Both the position numbers and the translations under genes were made by a program. Below, one piece after another: positions 1 to 6,075 of a stretch of DNA of 6,284 nt (position 1 is the stretch's first letter; every line of letters starts with the position of its first letter). This DNA is from Alphaproteobacteria bacterium. Its GTDB lineage: Bacteria; Pseudomonadota; Alphaproteobacteria; Rhizobiales; Aestuariivirgaceae. Below the pieces are notes generated by a model. That model had not been told where the DNA came from. It searched no databases and saw nothing but the letters and a program-made list of their open reading frames with translations. The DNA lies in contig JAJRRZ010000227.1 in assembly GCA_024279045.1 (NCBI GenBank), positions 1 through 6,284 of the forward strand, written 5' to 3'.

Positions 1-203
1 CTTGGCACAAAAGCTAAAATTGCATGCATCATTTGCGGGATTCGACGAACAACCGCGCGGCATGGTAAGAAAGCGGCGCATGCTGCCACCCTGGCGCGCC
101 CATGCGCATGCCTTATTTTCGACGCGCTTGGCGGCAATGGCATGTGGCGATGAAGACACGCCACAAACGGGCACAACAGGCAAATCCAGCGAAACGGAAC
201 ATC
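1..203. other. Leader region upstream of the response regulator; no convincing gene
   Basis: These bases precede the response regulator start and must carry at least part of its 5' untranslated region. An open frame on the plus strand (2-226, TTG start) overlaps the regulator out of frame, has no recognisable family features and no ribosome site, and is judged spurious. A TAAAAT hexamer at 15-20 resembles a -10 box, but any matching -35 box would lie before the window, so the promoter is not established. A short palindrome TGCATGCA lies at 21-28. The regulator frame stays open back to an ATG at 102, but those extra residues are unlike the family. Confidence 0.4.
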
Positions 204-899
204 ATGCCGACGATTGCTCTGGTTGACGACGACCGCAACATCCTCACCTCCATCGCCATGGCGTTCGAGGCGGAGGGTTTTCGCACGCGCACCTACAGTG
301 ATGGCGCATCGGCGCTGGAGGGGCTGTTGGACGATCCGCCGGACATTGCCATTCTCGATATCAAGATGCCGCGCATGGACGGCATGGAACTGCTGCGCCG
401 CCTGCGCCAGAAGAGCGACATGCCGGTGATCTTCCTCACCTCCAAGGACGACGAGATCGACGAGCTGTTCGGCCTGAAGATGGGCGCGGACGACTACATC
501 CGCAAACCCTTCTCGCAGCGGCTGCTGGTGGAGAGGGTGAAGACCGTGCTGCGCCGGGCGCGCTCGCGGGCTGATGGCGGCGAAGAGGAATCCGACCGGG
601 TCATCCGCCGCGGCAAGCTGGTGCTCGACCCCGACCGCCACATCTGCATGTGGGATGGCAAGCCGGTTACCTTGACGGTTACGGAGTTCCTGATCTTCCA
701 AGCATTGGCGCAGCGCCCGGGCATCGTGAAAACGCGCGAGGCGCTGATGGATGCGGCCTATGACGATCAGGTCTATGTGGACGACCGCACCATCGATTCC
801 CATATCAAGCGGCTGCGCAAGAAGTTCCGCGCGGTGGATCCGGAATTCGACGCCATCGAGACGCTGTATGGCGTGGGATACCGGTTCCGCGACGAATGA
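204..899 (+). CDS. chvI: ChvI-type (BvrR-like) two-component response regulator, OmpR/PhoB family
   Basis: This is a 231-residue DNA-binding response regulator acting in the cytoplasm, phosphorylated by the ChvG-type kinase encoded next to it. Residues 1-120 are a receiver domain: acidic pocket D8/D9, phosphoacceptor D52 within ILDIKMP, T79 in FLTSKDD and K101 in the KPF motif. A charged linker (about 121-132) leads to an OmpR-type winged helix (about 133-229), with the recognition helix near 193-208 (DDRTIDSHIKRLRKKF) and the terminal hairpin YGVGYRF (222-228). The ATG at 204 is preferred because MPTIALVDDDRNIL is how ChvI proteins typically begin; an in-frame ATG at 102 would add 34 unfamiliar basic residues. 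CGGAA at 195-199 is a weak ribosome site. In other Alphaproteobacteria ChvI controls envelope, acid-stress and host-adaptation genes; the targets here are unknown. The kinase gene follows after 55 nt. Family assignment is strong, the gene name somewhat less so. Confidence 0.93.
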   Translation: MPTIALVDDDRNILTSIAMAFEAEGFRTRTYSDGASALEGLLDDPPDIAILDIKMPRMDGMELLRRLRQKSDMPVIFLTSKDDEIDELFGLKMGADDYIRKPFSQRLLVERVKTVLRRARSRADGGEEESDRVIRRGKLVLDPDRHICMWDGKPVTLTVTEFLIFQALAQRPGIVKTREALMDAAYDDQVYVDDRTIDSHIKRLRKKFRAVDPEFDAIETLYGVGYRFRDE

Positions 900-944
900 C
901 AGGCTCGCGCACCGTTCTCGCCCTTGTGCGTTGGCGGTGGCGCC

Positions 945-948
945 GGAG
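945..948 (+). promoter_or_regulatory. Ribosome binding site that decides the kinase start
   Basis: GGAG lies 6 nt before the ATG at 955. The ATG at 949 sits directly against it and the ATG at 961 is 12 nt away, so 955 has the best spacing. A weaker GGTGG at 936-940 could serve the ATG at 949. The choice changes the protein by only two residues either way. Confidence 0.5.
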
Positions 949-954
949 ATGCTC

Positions 955-2859
955 ATGCAGATGCAGGCTCGCGGCATAGCGGCGGCTCAGGTCGAAAACG
1001 GACCGAGGCGAAGGGAAGATGCCGCCGCGCCGGAAACGGCGCGGGCCGGGCAGGCTCATGATGCCCGCGAGGCGGAGGCCGCCGGCGATGTCCTGCCTGA
1101 TGCCAGCGCCACGGCAACAGACACCGGGCAGGCGGCGGAGGCAGACAACGAAGCGCCGGGACCTTTCGTGCGCCTGCTGCGGCGGCTGCGTCCCACCAGC
1201 CTGCTGGCCCGCATCGTGCTGACCAATATCCTCGGCCTGATCATTCTGGTCGGTGGCATCCTGTATTTCAACAAGTCGCGCGAGAGCCTGATCGACGCGC
1301 AGGTGGAATCGCTGATGACACAGGCGCGCATCATGGCCGCGGCCATCTCTTCCGCCGCCACGGTGGATACCGGCGAGATCATCATCGACCCCGACCGCCT
1401 GCTGGCGCAGAACGACGACATGGCCAACAGCGCGCCAAAGGAGCTTTCGTGGATCATCAGGCCGGAGCGCGTGGCCCCGGTGCTGCGGCGCATCACCCGC
1501 TCCGCCGGCACCATTGCGCGGGTCTATGACACCGAGGGCATGCTGGTGGCCGATTCGCGCAACCTTTACGGTGGCCTGCTGGAGCAGGAGCTGCCCGAAT
1601 TGCCCGTGCCGAAGGAAAACTGGTGGGAGCGTTTCTGGCAGTGGCTGGACAAGAAACTGTTCGTCAACGACTACCCCCTGCAGAAGGATTACGGATTCGA
1701 CAACGGCAAGTCGTTTCCGGAAGTGCGCGCGGCGCTCAATGGCGCGTCCGTCTCCGTGGTGCGGGTGAATGAAAAGGGCGAGATCATCGTTACCGTCGGC
1801 GTGCCGGTGGCGCGGCAGCGCTCGGTGCTGGGAGCGCTGCTGCTGTCCACCCAGGGCGGCGAGATCGACGAGGTGCTGCGTTCCGAGCGGCGGCTGGTGA
1901 TTTTCATGTTCATCGTCGCCGGGCTGGTTACGCTGTTGTTGTCGGTATATCTGGCGTCCACCGTGGCGGAGCCGATCCGGCGGCTGGCGGGGGCGGCGGA
2001 AAAGGTGCGCAAGGGCGTGGACAACCGGGTGGAGATTCCGGATTTTTCCGATCGTGATGATGAGATTGGCCACCTTGCCGGCGCACTCAGGGACATGACC
2101 CGCGCGCTGTATGACCGCATCGATGCCATCGAATCCTTCGCCGCGGACGTGGCGCACGAGATCAAGAACCCGCTGACCTCGTTGCGCTCGGCGGTGGAGA
2201 GCCTGCAATTCGCCCATACCAGGGAACAGCGCGAACGCCTCATCGAAGTGGTTGTGCAGGACGTGAAACGGCTGGACAGGCTGATCTCGGACATTTCCGA
2301 TGCTTCGCGGCTGGACGCGGAGCTGGCGCGCATTCACGCCGAGCCGGTGAACGTGGCGGAACTGGCCGAAACCCTGGCGCAGGTGATGAACGAAACAGCC
2401 AAGCCGGGCGAGGCGCGCATCCTCGTGATCTACAAGCCGCTGCCGCGCGGCGTGGCCAGGCAGGATGCCTTCGTGGTGATGGGCCATGACGTGCGGCTGG
2501 CGCAGGTGTTGCGCAACCTGCTGGTGAACGCGCGCTCGTTCTCGCCGGCGGACGGGGTGATCCGCGTGGTGCTGGCGCGGGCGCGGCGACACGTGGAGAT
2601 CCGCGTGGAGGATCAGGGGCCAGGCATTCCTCCGGAGAACCTGGAGAAGATCTTCCAGCGCTTCTACACACACCGCCCGGCGCAACACTTTGGCCAGAAC
2701 TCCGGGCTCGGGCTGGCCATTTCACGGCAGATCGTGGAGGCGCACGGCGGACGCATCCGGGCGGAAAACATCATGCACCGCAGCAGCAATGGCAACGAAG
2801 GACGCATCCGCGGGGCGCGTTTCGTGGTGCGGCTGCCGGCGAAAGGCGGGCAGGCATGA
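955..2859 (+). CDS. chvG: ChvG-type (BvrS/ExoS-like) sensor histidine kinase
   Basis: A 634-residue inner-membrane histidine kinase, the partner of the ChvI-type regulator just upstream. An Ala/Glu/Asp-rich, probably disordered cytoplasmic tail (1-75) precedes a basic patch (RLLRRLRP) and TM1 (about 87-105). The periplasmic stimulus-sensing domain (about 106-313) has the ChvG-typical start NKSRESLIDAQVESL, and TM2 is about 314-334. HAMP follows (about 335-390, with AEPIRRLAGAAEKV). The HisKA H-box is FAADVAHEIKNP with phospho-acceptor H401. The ATPase domain shows the N-box (N521/N525 in RNLLVNA), DQGPGIP (D553-P559), the F-box IFQRFY (566-571) and GLGLA (584-588), so all catalytic motifs are intact. 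In relatives it responds to acid or envelope stress, and in rhizobia the periplasmic ExoR protein restrains it; no ExoR gene is visible here. The frame is open back to 751 inside chvI, but the ribosome site supports 955. A GTG at 1168 would give a shorter, more typical N-terminus. The stop overlaps the next start (ATGA). Confidence 0.93.
   Translation: MQMQARGIAAAQVENGPRRREDAAAPETARAGQAHDAREAEAAGDVLPDASATATDTGQAAEADNEAPGPFVRLLRRLRPTSLLARIVLTNILGLIILVGGILYFNKSRESLIDAQVESLMTQARIMAAAISSAATVDTGEIIIDPDRLLAQNDDMANSAPKELSWIIRPERVAPVLRRITRSAGTIARVYDTEGMLVADSRNLYGGLLEQELPELPVPKENWWERFWQWLDKKLFVNDYPLQKDYGFDNGKSFPEVRAALNGASVSVVRVNEKGEIIVTVGVPVARQRSVLGALLLSTQGGEIDEVLRSERRLVIFMFIVAGLVTLLLSVYLASTVAEPIRRLAGAAEKVRKGVDNRVEIPDFSDRDDEIGHLAGALRDMTRALYDRIDAIESFAADVAHEIKNPLTSLRSAVESLQFAHTREQRERLIEVVVQDVKRLDRLISDISDASRLDAELARIHAEPVNVAELAETLAQVMNETAKPGEARILVIYKPLPRGVARQDAFVVMGHDVRLAQVLRNLLVNARSFSPADGVIRVVLARARRHVEIRVEDQGPGIPPENLEKIFQRFYTHRPAQHFGQNSGLGLAISRQIVEAHGGRIRAENIMHRSSNGNEGRIRGARFVVRLPAKGGQA
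2842..2846 (+). promoter_or_regulatory. Candidate ribosome binding site for the EnvC-like gene, within the end of chvG
   Basis: AAAGG lies 9 nt before the ATG at 2856, whose ATGA overlaps the chvG stop, an arrangement typical of translational coupling. A second AAAGG at 2942-2946 lies 8 nt before an in-frame ATG at 2955, so the sequence does not settle the start by itself. Confidence 0.45.
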
Positions 2860-4265
2860 GAGAAACGGCCGGGTTGCAGAAAATGAGTGCGCCGGTGCGC
2901 CGGATGTGGCCAAATGTGCGCATGATTCCCTGCGAATGCATAAAGGCCATACGGATGGCTTCGATGGTGGCTGCGACGCTGCTTACGGCGCGGATTCCAA
3001 TTCCGGTGTTGGCGCTGATGCTGGCTGCTGCAGCGGTGGATGTGCAGGCGCAGCAGGCGGGCACGCGGCTTGATGTGCAACAGCGCGAGCTGCAACGTCT
3101 GCGCGGGCAGATCGAGCAGGCGCAGCAGACCCGCGACAAGCTGCGCGAGGAGCAGCGGGCGCTGCAGGAAGAACTGGCGCGCATCTCGCGCGATCTGGTG
3201 GCGCTGGCGGCAAAGGCGCAGGCGCTGGAACAGCAGGCGGCGGCGGCGGAACAGCGCATTGCGCAGCTGGAGCACCAGCGCGGCGCGGTACTGGCGCGGC
3301 TGACGGCCAACCGTGCGGCGACGGCGCGGCTGTTGGCGGCATTGCAGCGGCTCAGGCGAGATCCGCCACCGCCGTTCGTCAGCAATCCTGATGATGTGCT
3401 AGCCGCGGTGCGCGGGGCGCTGGGCATGTCGAAGGTGTTGCCGAGCATGGATGCGCAGGCGCGCGCACTGCGTGATGACCTGCAGCGGCTGGACAGGCTG
3501 GAGAACAAGCTGCGCGAGGAACGTGCGGCACACGCACAGAACCTGGCGCGCCTGCGCGAGACCAGCGGACGGCTGCAAGGCATGCTGCAGTTGAAGCGGG
3601 AGTTGCTGGGCCGCACCCGACAGCGCCTGGACGATCAGCAACGGCGGCTGGCGCGGCTGATGAAGCAGGCGACAACCCTGGGCGATCTGTTGCAGGCCCT
3701 GCGCCACGAGCAGGAACGCCAGCGCAAGGCGCAAGAGGCGGAAAAGACTCGGCGGCTGGCACGGCGGGAACCTCCCTCGCCACCCCTCGCGCCGGCGCTG
3801 AAACCATGGCGCACGAAACCTTTCGCGCAACTGAAAGGACGGTTGAACTGGCCCGCCCAGGGGCGCAGGCTGGTGGCATTCGGCCAGAAGACCAAGCTGG
3901 CCGGCACCTCGCGCGGGCTGTATCTGGCCACGCGGGCCGGGGCGGTGGTCATCTCGCCGGCGGATGCAAAGGTGGAGATGGCCGGACCATTTCGCAGTTT
4001 TGGCAATCTTGTCATTTTGGATGTGGGTGATGGATACCTTATAGTGATGATGGGGCTGGGCGAGCTTTCGGTGCGCAGCGGTGAAAAGGTGCGCGCCGGA
4101 GAGCCCATTGGCCGGATGGGGGCGCGCCCGGCACCCGGCACGGTGGTGGATGACAGCATTGCGAGGACGCAGCCCGTGCTCTACATGGAGTTGCGAAAGG
4201 GCAGGAAACCGCTTGATCCGTCACGCTGGTTCGCCGGCGGGCGGCGGCAGGCAAGCAGGAACTGA
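2856..4265 (+). CDS. envC: EnvC-like murein hydrolase activator with degenerate LytM (M23) domain
   Basis: A 469-residue exported protein with the EnvC plan: signal sequence, long coiled coil, C-terminal LytM domain. The hydrophobic core and likely cleavage site (VDVQA/QQA, after residue 65) lie far from the first Met, so later starts at 2922 or 2955 are plausible; from 2955 the signal peptide is about 32 residues. Two Gln/Arg/Glu/Ala-rich coiled coils span about 70-165 and 195-310, split by a Pro-containing segment (RRDPPPPF). The LytM-like domain begins at GRLNWPAQG (328) and runs to about 455. It lacks the M23 zinc ligands: the HxGxD region reads SRGLY (352-356), the HG site is V390-G391, and the HxH site is V441-L-Y443. 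It is therefore predicted to activate an amidase, as EnvC does for AmiA/AmiB in E. coli, rather than cut peptidoglycan. Overlap with chvG (ATGA) and the 5 nt gap to ctpA imply co-expression. Partner amidase unknown; no amidase is encoded here. Confidence 0.85.
   Translation: MRETAGLQKMSAPVRRMWPNVRMIPCECIKAIRMASMVAATLLTARIPIPVLALMLAAAAVDVQAQQAGTRLDVQQRELQRLRGQIEQAQQTRDKLREEQRALQEELARISRDLVALAAKAQALEQQAAAAEQRIAQLEHQRGAVLARLTANRAATARLLAALQRLRRDPPPPFVSNPDDVLAAVRGALGMSKVLPSMDAQARALRDDLQRLDRLENKLREERAAHAQNLARLRETSGRLQGMLQLKRELLGRTRQRLDDQQRRLARLMKQATTLGDLLQALRHEQERQRKAQEAEKTRRLARREPPSPPLAPALKPWRTKPFAQLKGRLNWPAQGRRLVAFGQKTKLAGTSRGLYLATRAGAVVISPADAKVEMAGPFRSFGNLVILDVGDGYLIVMMGLGELSVRSGEKVRAGEPIGRMGARPAPGTVVDDSIARTQPVLYMELRKGRKPLDPSRWFAGGRRQASRN
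4257..4260 (+). promoter_or_regulatory. Ribosome binding site of the S41 protease gene
   Basis: AGGA within the last codons of the EnvC-like gene, 10 nt before the ATG at 4271. Its position inside the upstream coding sequence suggests translation of the two genes is coupled. Confidence 0.45.
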
Positions 4266-4270
4266 ACGCC

Positions 4271-5725
4271 ATGAAGTCTATCGTGAAAAACATCTCGCTG
4301 GTGATGCTTGGCGTGGTGCTGAGCACCGGCACCTGGCACGCGTTGCAGGCAGCCAACCCGGGCAGCGAGGCCGAGGAACAGGTCAAGATCTATCGCCAGC
4401 TCGACCTGTTCGGAGAGGTGTTCGACCGCATCCGCCGCGAATACGTGGAAAAGCCCGACTCGGAGAAACTCATCGAGTCGGCCATCAGCGGCATGCTGAA
4501 ATCGCTCGACCCGCATTCCAGCTACCTCAATGCCAAGAACTACCGCGACATGCTGGTGAATATCCGCGGCGAGTTCGGTGGGCTGGGCATCGAAGTTACC
4601 ATGGAAAACGGCGCGGTGAAGGTGGTCTCGCCCATCGATGACACGCCAGCGGCCAAGGCGGGCGTGATGGCCGGCGACATGATCATCAAGATCGACGGCA
4701 AGCCGGTGAAGGGCATGACGCTGGGCCAGGCGGTGGAGAAAATGCGTGGCAAGGTGGGCACGCCGATCACCATCACCGTGCTGCGCAAGGGCAGAAAGGA
4801 GCCCTTCGACATCAGGATCGTGCGCGACATCATCCGCATCCGCCCGGTCAAGTGGTCGGTGGAGGGCAAGGACATCGGCTACATCCGCATCACCTCGTTC
4901 AACGAACAAACCGAACCGCGTCTGCGGGAAGCGATCAAGGAGATCGAAAAGAAGCTTGGCGACAAGGTGAAGGGCTACATCATCGATCTGCGCAACAATC
5001 CCGGCGGATTGCTGGATCAGGCCGTGGCGGTGTCGGATGCCTTCCTTGACAGGGGCGAGATCGTTTCCGTGCGCGGACGCAACGATGCGAAGCGCTGGGA
5101 TGCGACAAAGGGTGATCTGACCGGTGGCAAGCCGGTGGTGGTGCTGATCAACGGCGGCTCTGCCTCGGCCTCGGAGATCGTCGCCGGCGCATTGCAGGAT
5201 CACAAGCGCGCGGTGCTCATCGGCACGCGCTCCTTCGGCAAGGGATCGGTGCAGAAAATCATCCCCCTGCTGCCGGATCGTGGCGCCATACGTCTGACGA
5301 CGGAGCGCTACTACACGCCGTCGGGCCGCTCCATCCAGGCGAAAGGCATCATGCCTGATCACATCGTCGAGCAGGAGTTGCCCGACGAGCTGAAGGACAA
5401 GGCCGATCAGCTTCGCATCAAGGGCGAGGCCGGGCTGGAGGGGCATCTGCGCAATGAGAAGGAAAAGGAGGTCAATGCGCCCTCGCTGGTCTATGTGCCG
5501 CGCGACAAGACCAAGGATACGCAGTTGAAGGCAGCCATCAAGCTGTTGCATGGCGAGAGCATCGCCATGCTGAAGAAGAAACCGGGCGAAAAGAAGAATG
5601 CCGGCGGCAATGGCAAGAACGGCCAATCAAAGAATGCCGACAAGCCGCAGGCCTCGGCAAAACCTGGCGACAAGCCGGAGAAGGCTCCGGCACCAGAGGG
5701 TGCGCCCGCCGACAAGGCGCAATGA
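4271..5725 (+). CDS. ctpA: Carboxy-terminal processing protease CtpA, S41 family
   Basis: A 484-residue periplasmic serine protease that trims or degrades proteins from their C-termini. Residues 1-27 are a signal sequence (KSIVK, then a hydrophobic core, with possible cleavage after LQA). An N-terminal helical region (about 38-97) contains the family block DPHSSYL. A PDZ domain (about 100-180) begins at RGEFGGLGIEV and has the substrate groove used to bind C-termini. The S41 core follows: DLRNNPGG, then GSASASE with nucleophile S299, and FGKGSVQ with general base K324 and Q328. The Ser-Lys spacing of 25 matches known CTPs, so the enzyme should be active. After the core, residues 434-484 form a Lys/Pro/Gly/Ala-rich disordered tail. 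In other bacteria CTPs degrade peptidoglycan hydrolases or mature envelope proteins; the substrate here is unknown. Last gene of the probable four-gene operon, followed by the hairpin array. CtpA-type is preferred over longer Prc-type proteases because of length and architecture. Confidence 0.95.
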   Translation: MKSIVKNISLVMLGVVLSTGTWHALQAANPGSEAEEQVKIYRQLDLFGEVFDRIRREYVEKPDSEKLIESAISGMLKSLDPHSSYLNAKNYRDMLVNIRGEFGGLGIEVTMENGAVKVVSPIDDTPAAKAGVMAGDMIIKIDGKPVKGMTLGQAVEKMRGKVGTPITITVLRKGRKEPFDIRIVRDIIRIRPVKWSVEGKDIGYIRITSFNEQTEPRLREAIKEIEKKLGDKVKGYIIDLRNNPGGLLDQAVAVSDAFLDRGEIVSVRGRNDAKRWDATKGDLTGGKPVVVLINGGSASASEIVAGALQDHKRAVLIGTRSFGKGSVQKIIPLLPDRGAIRLTTERYYTPSGRSIQAKGIMPDHIVEQELPDELKDKADQLRIKGEAGLEGHLRNEKEKEVNAPSLVYVPRDKTKDTQLKAAIKLLHGESIAMLKKKPGEKKNAGGNGKNGQSKNADKPQASAKPGDKPEKAPAPEGAPADKAQ

Positions 5726-5735
5726 CCCACCGGAA

Positions 5736-5760
5736 TGCCGGCCACGCTTGCCTGCCGGCA
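5736..5760. repeat. Short inverted repeat just after ctpA
   Basis: TGCCGGC (5736-5742) and GCCGGCA (5754-5760) form a 7 bp GC-rich stem with an 11 nt loop, starting 10 nt after the ctpA stop. No T-run follows, so it is not a classical intrinsic terminator. It could stabilise the 3' end of the mRNA or be incidental. Confidence 0.5.
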
Positions 5761-5792
5761 GAATGACGGAAGTCTCGCGCAATCATGTGAAA

Positions 5793-5820
5793 ACGCCGGA
5801 GGCCGCGCAGCCTCCGGCGT
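5793..5820 (-). terminator. Hairpin with terminator form on the minus strand (gap side)
   Basis: ACGCCGGAGGC (5793-5803) pairs perfectly with GCCTCCGGCGT (5810-5820) around a 6 nt loop, giving an 11 bp, very GC-rich stem. On the minus strand the stem runs into TTTCAC; on the plus strand it is followed by CGAGCG with no T-run. It therefore suits termination of leftward transcripts from gap better than rightward ones from ctpA, although it lies past three other hairpins for such transcripts. Confidence 0.5.
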
Positions 5821-5857
5821 CGAGCGTGGACAGGAAAAATACGCAACTTGATGCAGC

Positions 5858-5906
5858 GAAAATTGCAAGGCTTTGCGTCGTAATGGCGCAAAGCCTTGCA
5901 ATTTTC
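5858..5906. terminator. 20-bp perfect hairpin, likely bidirectional terminator
   Basis: The arms 5858-5877 and 5887-5906 are perfect reverse complements over 20 bp with a 9 nt loop (5878-5886). The base of the stem is GAAAATT on the left and AATTTTC on the right, so a transcript from either direction has a GC-containing hairpin followed by a U-run. This is the usual form of a two-way terminator between convergent genes, though a 20 bp perfect stem is longer than most. Confidence 0.65.
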
Positions 5907-5913
5907 CTCAGGC

Positions 5914-5970
5914 AAAAATGTTGTTGTGCCGACGCAGCGCCGCCGCAAGTCGGCACAACGCATCATTTTT
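5914..5970. terminator. Two-part hairpin with A-run and T-run flanks, likely bidirectional terminator
   Basis: The inner stem GTTGTGCCGAC (5923-5933) pairs with GTCGGCACAAC (5949-5959) around a 15 nt loop. After an asymmetric internal loop (2 nt left, 4 nt right), AAAAATG (5914-5920) pairs with CATTTTT (5964-5970). Pairing can extend further with TCAGG (5908-5912) and CCTGA (5971-5975), leaving C5913 unpaired. A T-run follows the inner stem on both strands. The inner stem resembles that of the next hairpin. Confidence 0.6.
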
Positions 5971-5973
5971 CCT

Positions 5974-6021
5974 GAAGAAAAGTATTTGTGGCCGACACCG
6001 TCGGCCACAAAACTTTTCTTC
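5974..6021. terminator. 22-bp hairpin with a single bulge, likely bidirectional terminator
   Basis: GAAGAAAAGT (5974-5983) plus TTTGTGGCCGAC (5985-5996) pairs with GTCGGCCACAAA (6000-6011) plus ACTTTTCTTC (6012-6021). The only irregularity is bulged A5984; the loop is ACC (5997-5999). The GC-rich top is followed by a U-rich stretch on either strand. It ends 54 nt beyond the gap stop codon, making it the first terminator met by gap transcripts and the last met by the operon. Confidence 0.65.
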
Positions 6022-6075
6022 ACGATCGACTCCGGCGTCTTGCTTTCGTCTGGCCGCCATTGGCCACACCCTGGC

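Larger units (their letters stand above)
5726..6075. other. Intergenic region between convergent ctpA and gap, packed with inverted repeats
   Basis: This 350 nt stretch has no credible gene; its short open frames run across perfect hairpin arms. It holds five inverted repeats between 5736 and 6021, listed separately. Several are flanked by A-runs on the left and T-runs on the right, so they could end transcription arriving from either side. The remainder, 6022-6075, shows only a weak 5 bp hairpin (TGGCC/GGCCA, 6051-6066). No promoter or RNA family is recognised. Confidence 0.75.

Noticed and set aside
3..23. Possible sigma-54 promoter (TGGCAC ... TTGC)
   Set aside because: The GG and GC elements are separated by 16 nt instead of the required 10.
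102..203. Longer start for the response regulator
   Set aside because: The 34 added residues are unlike receiver-domain N-termini, while the ATG at 204 gives the typical ChvI beginning.
751..954. Upstream extension of the kinase frame into chvI
   Set aside because: The extra residues overlap the intact chvI coding sequence out of frame and look like a shadow; the ribosome site at 945-948 supports starting at 955.
805..2688. A 627-codon open frame on the minus strand opposite chvG
   Set aside because: It lies wholly opposite two recognised genes; its His/Arg/Gln-rich translation is typical of the antisense of GC-rich coding DNA and shows no family motif.
4181..5626. A 481-codon open frame on the minus strand opposite ctpA
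   Set aside because: Antisense shadow of a protein with intact S41 motifs; its composition is an artefact of GC-rich codons and no domain is visible.
5598..5975. Short plus-strand open frames across the end of ctpA and the hairpin array
   Set aside because: They run out of frame through ctpA and then across perfect hairpin arms, with no ribosome site or family features.
5812..6039. CTCCGGCGTC repeated at 5812-5821 and 6030-6039, the second copy able to pair with the left arm of the 5793-5820 hairpin
   Set aside because: A single 10 nt GC-rich match in high-GC DNA is too weak to claim; flanks do not match and the local 11 bp hairpin would outcompete it.
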